Source: Lentisphaeria bacterium | GTDB taxonomy: Bacteria > Verrucomicrobiota > Lentisphaeria > Victivallales > Victivallaceae | Assembly: GCA_017508285.1 (NCBI GenBank) | Contig: JAFVZG010000015.1 | Location: 1-40,800, forward strand | Direction: 5' to 3' | DNA length: 40,800 bases | In this document: positions 9,029 to 17,472 of the stretch, in pieces | How the letters are laid out: each line of letters opens with the position of its first letter | Position numbering within the stretch: the stretch's first letter is position 1 | Position numbers and translations under genes: made by a program | Notes under the pieces: model-generated | Databases searched by the model: none | What the model was told of the DNA's origin: nothing | The model's input: only the letters and a program-made list of their open reading frames with translations

Positions 9029-10213
9029 CTATTGAAGTGACATTTGCGGGAATGTGGCGTTCCCTGCCGCTCCGGTTGTCTCATCCAATGGTTCATTGCG
9101 ATCTGCCACTCCGACCCGGCGGCTTAACGGATAAAACACGATCCATGCCCTGCCGATCAGATTTTTACGGGGAACGGTGCCGAAGTAACGGCTATCCATA
9201 CTGAATTTTGAATTATCGCCCAGCATCAGATATTGATCTTCCGGTATGGTATACTCTTCGCCGAAGGCAAATGGTTTATCCCCCATGGAATCCAGATGTC
9301 CGTGATAGCCGCCTTTCATGGAGTACACCTTTTCAAAACGCCTATCCAGTTCCTGTATCCGGCGGAACACCTTTTCTCCAGCCGGTCGCACATAAAGCTG
9401 GTTGTCAACGATTTTTACCGTATCACCCGGCAGAGCCGCCAGACGCTTGATATAGTAGTAGCCGCCGGTCTGAACCAATGGAGTATTCTCCACAAAAAGA
9501 TCTTCGGTATTGAAAACCACCACATCACCCCGTTTCAGAGGCGTCAGATAGATGGATACTCTCTCGACAAAAAGATGGTCACCCAGAGTGACAAAACCGC
9601 TGCTGATCCTCTCTCCTGTGGGAAAAAACATCTTTTCCCCCAGGGCAGAATAATCCAGCACCTGGCGGGGATTACCCGGCAGAGTATACCGGTTTTTACC
9701 GATCATAAATTCCACACCGTCAAAAATCCTGCCGGGAACTACCCGGAATTCAGGCTTGACCTCTCCGCCATTGCCCCGGTGGATCAAACCGGCATCTGCC
9801 GCCCCGTAGACAAGATTATTCAATATCCCCGGCAGTTTGCCGAAACCGGGATTGGCATTACCTTCCACTTGCTGATGATGCACGCCGAAAAGAGTCGGCT
9901 GCATCGACCCGGTAGGTATCCGGAATGGTTGAAAATACAACCCGCGCAAACCGAATGCCACCAATCCGACCACAGCCACCAGATCCAGAAACGCATAAAC
10001 TCTGCCTCTTTTGGGCAGAGCAGAAGAAGCGACCTCTTTTTTTACCTCATCCATCACTTCGGGCAGCCGGTCACATTCAGCATTCTGCAGTTTGTCGATG
10101 ATCCTGTCAAATTGTATGCGCAACGCCGGAGAGAGCAAGTCATCTTCGGCGTGGCGGCGTGATTTTAATTCTGAGAGCAGTTTTTTCTGCTCCCGTTTCT
10201 GAAAAAACTTCAT
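9029..10213 (-). CDS. lepB: Signal peptidase I with a large insertion
   Basis: This enzyme removes signal peptides from secreted proteins at the outer face of the inner membrane. The 394-residue protein has a basic, probably helical N-terminal region, one membrane segment (about 73-93), the nucleophile S103 in [10 protein letters not shown], the general-base lysine K256 in [11 protein letters not shown], the RGDVVVF box near 228, and a [14 protein letters not shown] box near the C-terminus. About 100 residues separate the serine box from the [10 protein letters not shown] box, where E. coli LepB has almost none. The protein is therefore a long variant with all catalytic boxes intact. It sits 17 bases after a secreted repeat protein gene. 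Confidence 0.92.
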   Translation of the reverse strand: MKFFQKREQKKLLSELKSRRHAEDDLLSPALRIQFDRIIDKLQNAECDRLPEVMDEVKKEVASSALPKRGRVYAFLDLVAVVGLVAFGLRGLYFQPFRIPTGSMQPTLFGVHHQQVEGNANPGFGKLPGILNNLVYGAADAGLIHRGNGGEVKPEFRVVPGRIFDGVEFMIGKNRYTLPGNPRQVLDYSALGEKMFFPTGERISSGFVTLGDHLFVERVSIYLTPLKRGDVVVFNTEDLFVENTPLVQTGGYYYIKRLAALPGDTVKIVDNQLYVRPAGEKVFRRIQELDRRFEKVYSMKGGYHGHLDSMGDKPFAFGEEYTIPEDQYLMLGDNSKFSMDSRYFGTVPRKNLIGRAWIVFYPLSRRVGVADRNEPLDETTGAAGNATFPQMSLQ

Positions 10214-10230
10214 TAAACACTCTTTTTCTG

Positions 10231-10686
10231 TTAACGGCGATGCCCTCCCGGGCGCCGGTGATTGCCGTGATGATAACGCGGTGCCGGATAATTATAACGG
10301 TACTGCACCACCGGTGTCTGCCGGATCACCACCGGCGGAGGTGGAGCAACCACTACCGGAGCAGGCTGAACAACTACCGGTTGAGGCGCAACTGCCACCG
10401 GCGCAGGCTGAACAACTACCGGTTGAGGCGCAACTGCCACCGGCGCAGGCTGAACGACCACCGGTTGAGGCGCAACTGCCACCGGCGCAGGCTGAACGAC
10501 CACCGGTGCCGGTCTGGGCGCAACAACTCTCAGCACCAGATCAACGATGCCGTTGGCAAGATCCAAACCATCCCGGTCGTGATGTCTGCCGTGACCCCGG
10601 CGGCCGTGATGCGGAGGAGCGGCAAAAAGACCGGCTCCCAGAGCCATCGCCACGATGACCAACAAAACTTTTGCATTCTTTTTCAT
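10231..10686 (-). CDS. Secreted Pro/Val repeat protein, His/Arg-rich ends
   Basis: I do not recognise a family. The 151-residue product has a signal peptide ([16 protein letters not shown] then APP). A His/Arg-rich stretch follows (residues about 24-40). The centre is a 14-residue repeat [14 protein letters not shown] occurring three times plus a partial fourth, and the tail is rich in Tyr, His, Arg and Gly. Such low-complexity proline segments often act as extended spacers in envelope proteins. The ATG at 10686 follows AGAAAGGG, an excellent ribosome site; the frame extends 60 bases further upstream without support. The repeat is 42 bases in DNA and keeps other frames open too, so antisense frames here are by-products. 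Confidence 0.7.
   Translation of the reverse strand: MKKNAKVLLVIVAMALGAGLFAAPPHHGRRGHGRHHDRDGLDLANGIVDLVLRVVAPRPAPVVVQPAPVAVAPQPVVVQPAPVAVAPQPVVVQPAPVAVAPQPVVVQPAPVVVAPPPPVVIRQTPVVQYRYNYPAPRYHHGNHRRPGGHRR
10362..10487. repeat. 42-bp tandem repeat, three full units
   Basis: Unit boundaries by the CAGGCTGAA anchor fall at 10362, 10404, 10446 and 10488, giving three 42-base units and a partial fourth. Units differ by a few bases (for example CAACTACC versus CGACCACC). Each encodes 14 residues on the minus strand, so copy-number changes stay in frame. Confidence 0.92.
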
Positions 10687-10720
10687 TTTTTTACCCTTTC
10701 TTTTTGTTTTCCGGTTCAGG

Positions 10721-10736
10721 GCACTGCATTCAGTGC
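10721..10736. repeat. Small hairpin in leader of the repeat-protein gene
   Basis: GCACTG and CAGTGC form a perfect 6-bp stem with a 4-base loop, 35 bases ahead of the start codon of the secreted repeat protein. It may form in the mRNA leader. No T-run follows on either strand, so it is unlikely to be an intrinsic terminator. Confidence 0.35.
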
Positions 10737-10807
10737 TTTCAACCATAAAACGATTAGGGAACCCGAATTATTTTAATTATTTCAAAATTTTTTCATCTTT
10801 TTATATT

Positions 10808-11974
10808 TTATTTACCGGCATCAATAACAATTCCGCGCCGTTTGAATGCCGGGATATCCAAATCTTCGCCATTCAACATCACCGGCAGAGTGTTTTCCAT
10901 GATCCCCTTGTCTTCAACGATCAAATTCGGCAGATCCATCTGGGTTCCCGGCTCATCAACAACTCCGCTTTCCTGAATTCTCCGGCTGGAATTTTTACGG
11001 GGACTTTTCAAATCCAGAGGATCAAGATAGCGTACCGCCAGCACCGAAAGCTGCAATTTACCGGCGAAATCCTCCGATGTGGAAGCCCCGAGAAGAATGT
11101 TTTTCTCATTTTTCGGATCGAGCTGCCGGGCACACAACTCCAATGCCGACCGGGCAGTGCCCATCGACAACTCCGGCCCGCCGAGCAGTGAGAATGCCAA
11201 TGCATCTGCCGTATCCAGAGTTTCCGGCCCGCCGAGCAATGGCGACATAAGCATCGCCTGCATGGCTTTTTCCGGAGCATCATCCTGATAATCCGCAACT
11301 CCGCTGCCCAAAGCGCAGAGCGTGTGGCGGCGTTTCAAAACCCCGGTAAATGCGGCAAAATCTGCACTGAAAAGATTTCCGCCGCCGAGAATGGATGCTA
11401 CCGCAAAAAGAGTCTTTGCCATCTCTTTATCTGCCAATTGAAAGGCTTCTGACATCGGCGTTTCCGCTTCCAGAGTGGAAAAGAGCAGATCATTTGGCAA
11501 GGCGATAACCGCATCTGCCACCGGCAGAATATCATTTTTCAACTTATCATCCGCCAAACGGCGGCGTTGAAATCCTTCCATATCAAAGGGCAGTGTCGCC
11601 ACCACCGCAGAGGCGATACGCAATTTGGCAGCCACCCCGAGCACCACCGATAATCCTCCGGTGGCAAGACCGCCGCCGAGACCACCGGTAACGATCAGCA
11701 AGTGAGTGTCAGCAAGCATGGAGGTAAGGAATTTGCGTTCATTGGCAACGACCTGCTGCCCGGCAATGACATCTCCGCCGCAGCCGCGCCCGGAACGCAG
11801 TAATTTTCCCGCCTGTATCCATCTGTCTTCCGGCACACCGGAATTTTTCAAACTTTCCAGATCGCTATCCATCGCCAGTATATTGAAATTTGCTGATGCC
11901 GGATCACCGGCGAATTCCCGGATTATCCGGCAACCGGCACCGCCAAGTGCCAGAACAGAAATTTTGACACTCAT
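10808..11974 (-). CDS. ftsZ: Divergent FtsZ (tubulin-like division protein)
   Basis: A 388-residue protein aligning with FtsZ along its length: ALGGAGC (residues 9-15), the segment with GRGCGGD near 62-68, LPFDMEGFQRRR (128-139), ALPNDLLFS (158-166) and a T7-type loop SADFAAF (203-209). The C-terminal conserved peptide DIPAFKRR (about 373-380) is present; in other bacteria it binds FtsA. The signature GGGTGTG reads GGGLATG (100-106), and the second T7 aspartate (E. coli D212) is alanine at 208. GTP binding and hydrolysis may therefore be altered. The start at 11974 has AGGTGA just upstream and lies 4 bases after ftsA, so the pair is co-expressed. It may be an accessory to a canonical FtsZ elsewhere, or this lineage's own version. 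Confidence 0.82.
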   Translation of the reverse strand: MSVKISVLALGGAGCRIIREFAGDPASANFNILAMDSDLESLKNSGVPEDRWIQAGKLLRSGRGCGGDVIAGQQVVANERKFLTSMLADTHLLIVTGGLGGGLATGGLSVVLGVAAKLRIASAVVATLPFDMEGFQRRRLADDKLKNDILPVADAVIALPNDLLFSTLEAETPMSEAFQLADKEMAKTLFAVASILGGGNLFSADFAAFTGVLKRRHTLCALGSGVADYQDDAPEKAMQAMLMSPLLGGPETLDTADALAFSLLGGPELSMGTARSALELCARQLDPKNEKNILLGASTSEDFAGKLQLSVLAVRYLDPLDLKSPRKNSSRRIQESGVVDEPGTQMDLPNLIVEDKGIMENTLPVMLNGEDLDIPAFKRRGIVIDAGK

Positions 11975-11978
11975 CTTA

Positions 11979-13214
11979 TCACCTGCCATTCCGATCCAGG
12001 ATCTGTTTCAATCTTCCGAATATGCCGTTTCCGGATGGCCGGAGAAAATTCTGCTGGAAAAATGCCGCCACCTTCAACGCACCCCACACCGCACTGAAAC
12101 GCGGCGAACCCAGATCCGCCACCGCTCCACCGGCATCAGCAGGGATCCCGATCCGGCAATCCATATCAAAAATATCACAGAATAATTCACGGCTGCGGAA
12201 ATACTCCGCACCGCCGCCGGTAAGCACTCCTCCGGCGCCCAAAGCCCGCGGTACCTTCTTCTCCCGCAACTGCCGGTTGACCAATTCCAAAATCTCTCTC
12301 AACCTGGCATCGACGATCACCTCAAATGCTGAAACCGGAATGTGGCGCACTCTTCCAGCCAGACCGGGATACTCCAGAGTACTCTTTTTCTCTCTGACCG
12401 CCCGTTCCAGAGAGCCGCTTTCCAACAATTTACGGCAGGCATCGATATGTAAATTCAAACCGACAGCCAAATCGTTGGCTACATGCTCCATTCCAAGTTG
12501 AATAACGCCGGAAGCACAAACGCCGCGGTCGAAATAGACCAGATATTCCGTAGTTCCGGCACCGATATCGACCAATAGTGAACCATTTTCCCTTTCCAGA
12601 TCACTGATGATGCCGATCCCGGCTGCCAGCGAAGAAAAAACCGGCTCGATACGGATATTTTCGATACCGGTATTGACAATGACTTCCCGGAAATTGGCGA
12701 TACGGCTGGCGACCCCGTGAATAATGTGCACATACGCTTTAAGATGCCGCCCGGATTGATGCAGGGGATTGCTTACCCGGCGGTTATCCACCAGATAATG
12801 GGAAACGGAGGTATTGATTATCTCTCTGCCGCTATCCAGCGTAATGATTTTTGCATTATCGCTTGCCTCCTGCTTCTCGGCTTCCGTAATAATACCATCG
12901 GGATTTTTCACCGTCACGATACCGTCAGCCTGCCGGGATTCAATACCGCAGCCGGAAACCAGCATCGTCAGCAGGCGGCAGTTGATCAATCTTCTGCCGG
13001 AATTGCGGTCAGCATCTTCCAGAGCTTTGCTCAGTGCCGCAGTCGCCCGTTCCACATCGGCGATCTCCCCTTTTATTACGGCACCGGGAGCATAACACAT
13101 CCCCTGCCCGAGAATAGAGGTGACCTCTCCGCGGTCGCCGACCTCTCCGATCAGTACGCAAATCTTGGATGTACCGAATTCGACGGCGCAAACTGCATTA
13201 TCCCTGTTAAACAT
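11979..13214 (-). CDS. ftsA: Cell division protein FtsA
   Basis: A 411-residue actin-fold ATPase that tethers FtsZ filaments to the membrane. Visible features are the N-terminal phosphate loop VEFGTSKICVLIGE, the 1C-domain region following it, the second phosphate loop LLVDIGAGTTEY (about 215-226), the adenosine-site TGGGAEYFR (about 335-343), and a C-terminal amphipathic helix GIFGRLKQILDR, which acts as the membrane anchor in the family. ftsZ follows after 4 bases. The usual neighbours of the division and wall cluster (ftsQ, mur genes) are absent. A strong promoter stands at 13264-13292, so the pair is transcribed independently of the genes upstream. Confidence 0.92.
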   Translation of the reverse strand: MFNRDNAVCAVEFGTSKICVLIGEVGDRGEVTSILGQGMCYAPGAVIKGEIADVERATAALSKALEDADRNSGRRLINCRLLTMLVSGCGIESRQADGIVTVKNPDGIITEAEKQEASDNAKIITLDSGREIINTSVSHYLVDNRRVSNPLHQSGRHLKAYVHIIHGVASRIANFREVIVNTGIENIRIEPVFSSLAAGIGIISDLERENGSLLVDIGAGTTEYLVYFDRGVCASGVIQLGMEHVANDLAVGLNLHIDACRKLLESGSLERAVREKKSTLEYPGLAGRVRHIPVSAFEVIVDARLREILELVNRQLREKKVPRALGAGGVLTGGGAEYFRSRELFCDIFDMDCRIGIPADAGGAVADLGSPRFSAVWGALKVAAFFQQNFLRPSGNGIFGRLKQILDRNGR

Positions 13215-13263
13215 CTTTTATGTCTGATCCTGTTATTTTTACTGCATTTTTACTTCACCGGAA

Positions 13264-13292
13264 AATATAACCCCGGAGGGCGCAATATTCAA
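13264..13292 (-). promoter_or_regulatory. Candidate sigma-70 promoter of ftsA-ftsZ
   Basis: Read on the minus strand, TTGAAT (13292-13287) and TATATT (13269-13264) are separated by exactly 17 bases in the 105-base gap before ftsA. The same pattern appears before dapB, tig and clpC. Confidence 0.55.
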
Positions 13293-13319
13293 GCAGTTCC
13301 GCAGAATTTTTCACTCGCT

Positions 13320-13685
13320 TCAGCGCACCGCTCCCAAACTTACGAGCCTTACCGGCAGAATAATCACCTCATAAACCAATTCAAAAGGCGCACAACCGCC
13401 ACGGATGCAATTATTCACTCCATCATCAAACATCCCGAAGGGCGCACCGAGAGTACACTGCAAAAGTCCGGTCGGCAGCAGCAATATGGAAGCGGCAGAT
13501 CTGCCGATATTCATCAAACCGATACCGCAGGATTGCAAGGCATTTATCGCATGCGGGCTCCAGATACCTGCCAATTCCACCGCTTTCGGGGCCGCCGCCG
13601 TAACCGTCGCCGGATCGACCGCCTCTGCTTTGGGAGCAAAACAGAATATAACGCAGAAAAACAACAGACAAAAATATTTTTTCAT
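13320..13685 (-). CDS. Small secreted protein of unknown family
   Basis: I do not recognise this 121-residue product. It has a clear signal peptide (KKYFCLLFFCVIFCFAPKAEA, cleavage probably after AEA). The mature part contains Cys residues at several spaced positions (QSCGIG, LQCTLG, NNCIRGGCAPF) and moderately hydrophobic stretches (SAASILLLPTGLL, ELVYEVIILPVRLV). It is probably an envelope or periplasmic protein, possibly membrane-associated and disulfide-bonded. Its ATG overlaps the stop of the upstream GT39-like gene (ATGA), so translation is coupled and the two may act together. The end lies 105 bases before ftsA. Confidence 0.65.
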   Translation of the reverse strand: MKKYFCLLFFCVIFCFAPKAEAVDPATVTAAAPKAVELAGIWSPHAINALQSCGIGLMNIGRSAASILLLPTGLLQCTLGAPFGMFDDGVNNCIRGGCAPFELVYEVIILPVRLVSLGAVR

Positions 13686-15208
13686 TCCGACTCTCCGATC
13701 TGTTGGATACGACATATTCCCGGCTGGATGGTGACTGCTTTGCGGCAGTTGAATACCGCAACTCTGCCATTGAGAAAAAGCCACGGATTAAGGAACAGAA
13801 CTTCGCCGCTGCCGGATAATTCTTCCGGCAATTTCCCGCCCCCGGCAAAGGTAAGCAAATAGCTTTTGCCAACTTCAAAGCGGTCAACTGCCGTCAGTTT
13901 GTAAACCCGGCACTTCATTCCGGAATATTCACTCTTTCTCCCGTTTGCCGCAAGCGGCATGACCGCTTCACCGCCACGGGAATCCAAACCGTTGATTTCT
14001 GAATCCTGCGCTTCAAAAACCGCCATTTCCCGGATATTCCCACTCAGAAACGGATACTGGAATCCATGCAATGACCTTTCATTATTCACACAGCGCACCG
14101 GATATCCGGCGGAAGCCCGGTATATTGCCGCCATGCCGGAAGGCAATTCCTGCAAATGCCGCTCAAACACTGCCGGATAATCCACAAAACGCCACCTTGA
14201 CAGCTGACCGGCAAAAGACAGCCCCCCAAGCAAAACGGCGACTGCGACCGCAAAATATGCGCGCTTTCGGGAAAACATCCTGCTCAAGCCGATCCCTCCG
14301 CCGACCGCGATCAATGCTGCCAGATAAATGTAGCATCTTGCCGGGCCGCCATTGGAAAAGTATGCCAGAAACAAGGGCAGCAACGCCAGAAAAACCGCAT
14401 ACCACCGTTTGTGTTCTTTATACAGACATGGTAACACTCCGACAAGAGCCGCAGATAGTATCAGTTCCGTTGCCACCGGCATAAGAAAAGTGCCGAAACT
14501 CTGCCATGAGTCGATCTTCACCCCCCAACTCTGACCGGAACGCAGCGCAGTAAAATTCATTCCGTAAAAAATCCCGCAAAAAACGGCGATCACACCGGCG
14601 GCGATCCACATCTCCCGGCTTTTGCGCATTTTTTCCGGGGCATAGATCAGAAAACCAATCCCCGCCGGAAGCAGAAACAACGCCCCGCTCGGTACGCAAA
14701 GGATCACTCCAACCGCACCGGCAGTCATCAATACCGCCGCTTTTTGCACCGCTTTTTCATCAAAGGTCATCGCCAAAAGGGTCAGCAATAAAAAAAACAC
14801 ATGCGGCACATACCCTCTGGCAACCCCGCTGTAAGCTGCCAGCGGCATTGATAAAACTGCCAGCACAGCAGCACAAATCAATGCACAAAAACGGTTGTTT
14901 TTACTCCAGCGGAATGCCAATTCTCCACATAAAACCGGAATAAATGCTCCGCAGATCAGAGAAAACGACCGCAACAACAACACATTCCCGGAAAACGGTA
15001 CCGTCAAATGTAAAAAAAGCGTATTCAATGGATGATTATTCGGCAGGGATAAATCAGTAAAAATCTGCCATAATCCCAGTCCGGAAAAGTTTATCACACT
15101 CCAGCACTCATCATAAGTCAGATTCGCTGTCATCAGCAGCAGCGGACAAACCAGTGCCGCCAGAAAGATCAACAGATAAGTTTTTCGTTTCATCAGCACC
15201 GTATCCAT
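13682..15208 (-). CDS. GT39/ArnT-like membrane glycosyltransferase
   Basis: A 508-residue polytopic protein with about ten hydrophobic segments. The first periplasmic loop has TYDECWSVINF, which carries the acidic pair typical of GT39-type and ArnT-type enzymes, and the pattern SLPNNHPLNTLFLHL follows, as in many members. The C-terminal 130 residues are soluble. These enzymes move a sugar from a lipid-phosphate donor to an acceptor outside the inner membrane; the acceptor here is unknown. The ATG at 15208 has AGGTG upstream and begins 3 bases after dxr. The end overlaps the small secreted protein gene by 4 bases. Confidence 0.72.
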   Translation of the reverse strand: MDTVLMKRKTYLLIFLAALVCPLLLMTANLTYDECWSVINFSGLGLWQIFTDLSLPNNHPLNTLFLHLTVPFSGNVLLLRSFSLICGAFIPVLCGELAFRWSKNNRFCALICAAVLAVLSMPLAAYSGVARGYVPHVFFLLLTLLAMTFDEKAVQKAAVLMTAGAVGVILCVPSGALFLLPAGIGFLIYAPEKMRKSREMWIAAGVIAVFCGIFYGMNFTALRSGQSWGVKIDSWQSFGTFLMPVATELILSAALVGVLPCLYKEHKRWYAVFLALLPLFLAYFSNGGPARCYIYLAALIAVGGGIGLSRMFSRKRAYFAVAVAVLLGGLSFAGQLSRWRFVDYPAVFERHLQELPSGMAAIYRASAGYPVRCVNNERSLHGFQYPFLSGNIREMAVFEAQDSEINGLDSRGGEAVMPLAANGRKSEYSGMKCRVYKLTAVDRFEVGKSYLLTFAGGGKLPEELSGSGEVLFLNPWLFLNGRVAVFNCRKAVTIQPGICRIQQIGESE

Positions 15209-15211
15209 TCA

Positions 15212-16360
15212 TCACACCTGCAATTCTGCGGCTTTTGCCCGTGCCTCGGCATCTACTGCCAATATCTGCGCCAGAGATTCCTGCGGTTCAACCGGGATCA
15301 TATCCATCACCTTGCCGACGATCCGCCATATCCCGCCGAAGTTGATCTCACCGGCACAAAACCGGTCGACAGCCACCTCATTGGCGGCATTCATCACCGC
15401 CGGCAGAGTACCGCCGGTTCTCAACGCGGCATCGGCGAATTCAAGCGAAGGAAATTTTTTGCTGTCCGGAGTAAAAAACTCCAACTTCCCGATCGCCCCC
15501 AGATCCGGATGACTGCCTGGGAAAGAAAGCCTTTGAGGATAACTCAACCCGTAAGCGATCGCCATACGCATATCCGGGATCGACATCTGGGAGATCAGTG
15601 ATCCGTCATTCAACTCCACCAGAGCATGAACCACTGATTGAGGATTGATAATAACTCCCAGCTGATCGGCAGTAAGATCAAAAAGATATTTCGCCTCGAT
15701 CAACTCCAGAGCCTTATTCATCATAGAGGCTGAATCTATCGTAACTTTGCGCCCCATGCTCCAGGTCGGGTGCGCCAGAGCATCGGTCAGAGAAGCGTTC
15801 CGGATTTTTTCAGCTTCCCATGTGCGAAATGGTCCGCCGCTGGCAGTCAACCACACCTTGCGCAGCTCTTCACGGCGGCGGCCGGCAAGACACTGGAATA
15901 CTCCGGAGTGTTCGCTATCCACCGGCACTATCCCGCAGCCGGGCGAGGCTTTGGCGGCCTTCATCACCAATTCACCTGCCAGCACCAGCACCTCTTTGCT
16001 TGCCAGAGCCACCTGCTTACCGGCTTCAAGAGCCTTCAATACCGGTAATATGCCGGAAGTTCCGACGATCGCACACAGCACGATATCCACCTCCGGCGAT
16101 TGAACGGCGTCAAGCATCGCTTCCATGCCGCAACCGACCACCGTCCGGTCGCCGATCATCGCCTGCAAAGCCGGAAACTTCTCTTCTGAAGCGGTGATGA
16201 CCCGCTCCGGATGAAACAAATCCGTCTGCCTTTCCAATTCAGCAAGATTATTTTTTGCCGCCAGAGCGTAAACTGAAAATTCATCCCGGTTATGCGACAA
16301 CACATCTGCGGCATTGCATCCGATCGAACCGGTGGCACCGAGAACTGCAACTTTCTGCAT
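15212..16360 (-). CDS. dxr: 1-deoxy-D-xylulose 5-phosphate reductoisomerase
   Basis: This enzyme catalyses the NADPH-dependent second step of the MEP pathway to isoprenoids: DXP to 2-C-methyl-D-erythritol 4-phosphate. The 382 residues show the nucleotide-binding LGATGSIGCNAADVL, the metal-binding VPVDSEHSGVFQCL with its Asp/Glu residues, LTASGGPFR, the MGRKVTIDSASMMNKALE segment, and the NAANEVAVDRF region late in the protein. The start at 16360 follows AGGGG with a 7-base spacer; the longer frame has no support. It is 17 bases after the kinase gene and 3 bases before the glycosyltransferase, which would use isoprenoid-lipid donors made from this pathway. Confidence 0.96.
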   Translation of the reverse strand: MQKVAVLGATGSIGCNAADVLSHNRDEFSVYALAAKNNLAELERQTDLFHPERVITASEEKFPALQAMIGDRTVVGCGMEAMLDAVQSPEVDIVLCAIVGTSGILPVLKALEAGKQVALASKEVLVLAGELVMKAAKASPGCGIVPVDSEHSGVFQCLAGRRREELRKVWLTASGGPFRTWEAEKIRNASLTDALAHPTWSMGRKVTIDSASMMNKALELIEAKYLFDLTADQLGVIINPQSVVHALVELNDGSLISQMSIPDMRMAIAYGLSYPQRLSFPGSHPDLGAIGKLEFFTPDSKKFPSLEFADAALRTGGTLPAVMNAANEVAVDRFCAGEINFGGIWRIVGKVMDMIPVEPQESLAQILAVDAEARAKAAELQV

Positions 16361-16377
16361 AGTAATACCCCTAAAAA

Positions 16378-17472
16378 TCAGCGGTGAGTATACCAATACC
16401 ACGCCAGATATGCCAGATATCCGGATACCGCAAGTAAAAGGAAAATAATGACCGGATAAATATTACGCCGTAAAAAGAGCATGGTATTGCGCAGAACCGT
16501 TGCTTTTTCCGCAATGGTCGCGTAACCGGAAAGCAGTGCGTTGATATCAGAACGCATCTCTGCCACACTCTGATAGCGTTCAGCCGGATCCCATGCCATA
16601 GCTTTCAGGCAGATCGCCTCCAATACCGGCGAAATTTGCTGACCGCACAGCGACGGCGGAACCAGTTTTCCGGCAGCCGCCCGCCGCAAAACCTCTGCCT
16701 GAGGCAATCCGGCGAAAGGCGAATCAAGAGTCAATATCGCATACAATATACCGCCGAGAGCATAAATATCCACTGCTTTATCCGGAGTACCTTTACCGGA
16801 AATCAACTCCGGTGCCATATATCCGGGAGTACCTTTTATCTGTCCGGCGACTCCGGTGCTGATATCTCCTGACAACCCCCAGTCGATCACCTGAACCTCG
16901 CCGAAGTCTCCGACATGCACGTTCCCGGGCTTCAAATCAAAGTGGCAGATATTCATTGAATGAGCAAAAGCCACCGCATTGCATACCCGCAAAAAAAGTT
17001 GCAGCAAACGCAGCTGCGGGAACTTTTCCACCGTTTCCGGATCTCCTGCCCGGAGCCGCTGCAAAATAACCGAAAGCGTACACCCCCGCAGATACTTCAT
17101 AATAAAATACGGCGACCCGGAAGCATCTATTCCGATGTCGTAAACCGGCACGATATTGGGGTGTTCAAGTTTGGCAGTGATCTTCGCTTCCCGGACAAAA
17201 CGGTTGAGATCCCGCAACGGCCGGTCACGGAAATCCGGCATTATCGCCATGGCGACATCCCTGCCGGTATCCCGGTCATTCACCAGCAGCACACCTTTCA
17301 TCCCGCCGAAACCGATACTGCGGATGAATTTGTAACGCTCCTGAGGTTTCAAAGGCAGCGATGCAAGCAAATTATCCGGATCGGGATTTTTGCTCTCATC
17401 ATCCTGCAGAATGACAGTTGGTTCAGAATCCGGCTCTTCAGGCACGGTCAAGTTCAACTTTTGCTTCTCCAC
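16378..17472 (-). CDS. Membrane-anchored Ser/Thr protein kinase with WNK-like lysine placement
   Basis: A 364-residue protein with one kinase domain (about 47-320) and one C-terminal membrane helix (about 336-358) followed by a few residues, so the kinase faces the cytosol. The loop IGFGGMKGV has lysine K59 where GGMG normally occurs. The VAIK motif reads VAMA, with A76 replacing the lysine. The remaining catalytic residues look intact: E95 in the C-helix, HFDLKPGN with D179 and N184, DWG at 197-199, and GTPGYMAPE. The HRD arginine is phenylalanine. The GTG start at 17472 has GAGG six bases upstream and lies inside clpX (35-base overlap), so expression is tied to clpX. It could be an active WNK-like enzyme or a pseudokinase. 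Confidence 0.87.
   Translation of the reverse strand: MEKQKLNLTVPEEPDSEPTVILQDDESKNPDPDNLLASLPLKPQERYKFIRSIGFGGMKGVLLVNDRDTGRDVAMAIMPDFRDRPLRDLNRFVREAKITAKLEHPNIVPVYDIGIDASGSPYFIMKYLRGCTLSVILQRLRAGDPETVEKFPQLRLLQLFLRVCNAVAFAHSMNICHFDLKPGNVHVGDFGEVQVIDWGLSGDISTGVAGQIKGTPGYMAPELISGKGTPDKAVDIYALGGILYAILTLDSPFAGLPQAEVLRRAAAGKLVPPSLCGQQISPVLEAICLKAMAWDPAERYQSVAEMRSDINALLSGYATIAEKATVLRNTMLFLRRNIYPVIIFLLLAVSGYLAYLAWYWYTHR

Noticed and set aside
9029..10213. Loss of the catalytic lysine in signal peptidase I (the motif VERVS has Arg where E. coli has Lys)
   Set aside because: By counting from the E. coli nucleophile, that lysine is not the catalytic one. The general-base lysine lies in [11 protein letters not shown] and is present.
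10159..10776. Long plus-strand frames with Arg/His- or Pro/Gln-rich repeats opposite the secreted repeat protein
   Set aside because: They arise because the 42-base tandem repeat contains no stop in several frames. The minus-strand gene has a signal peptide and an excellent ribosome site; the plus-strand frames have neither.
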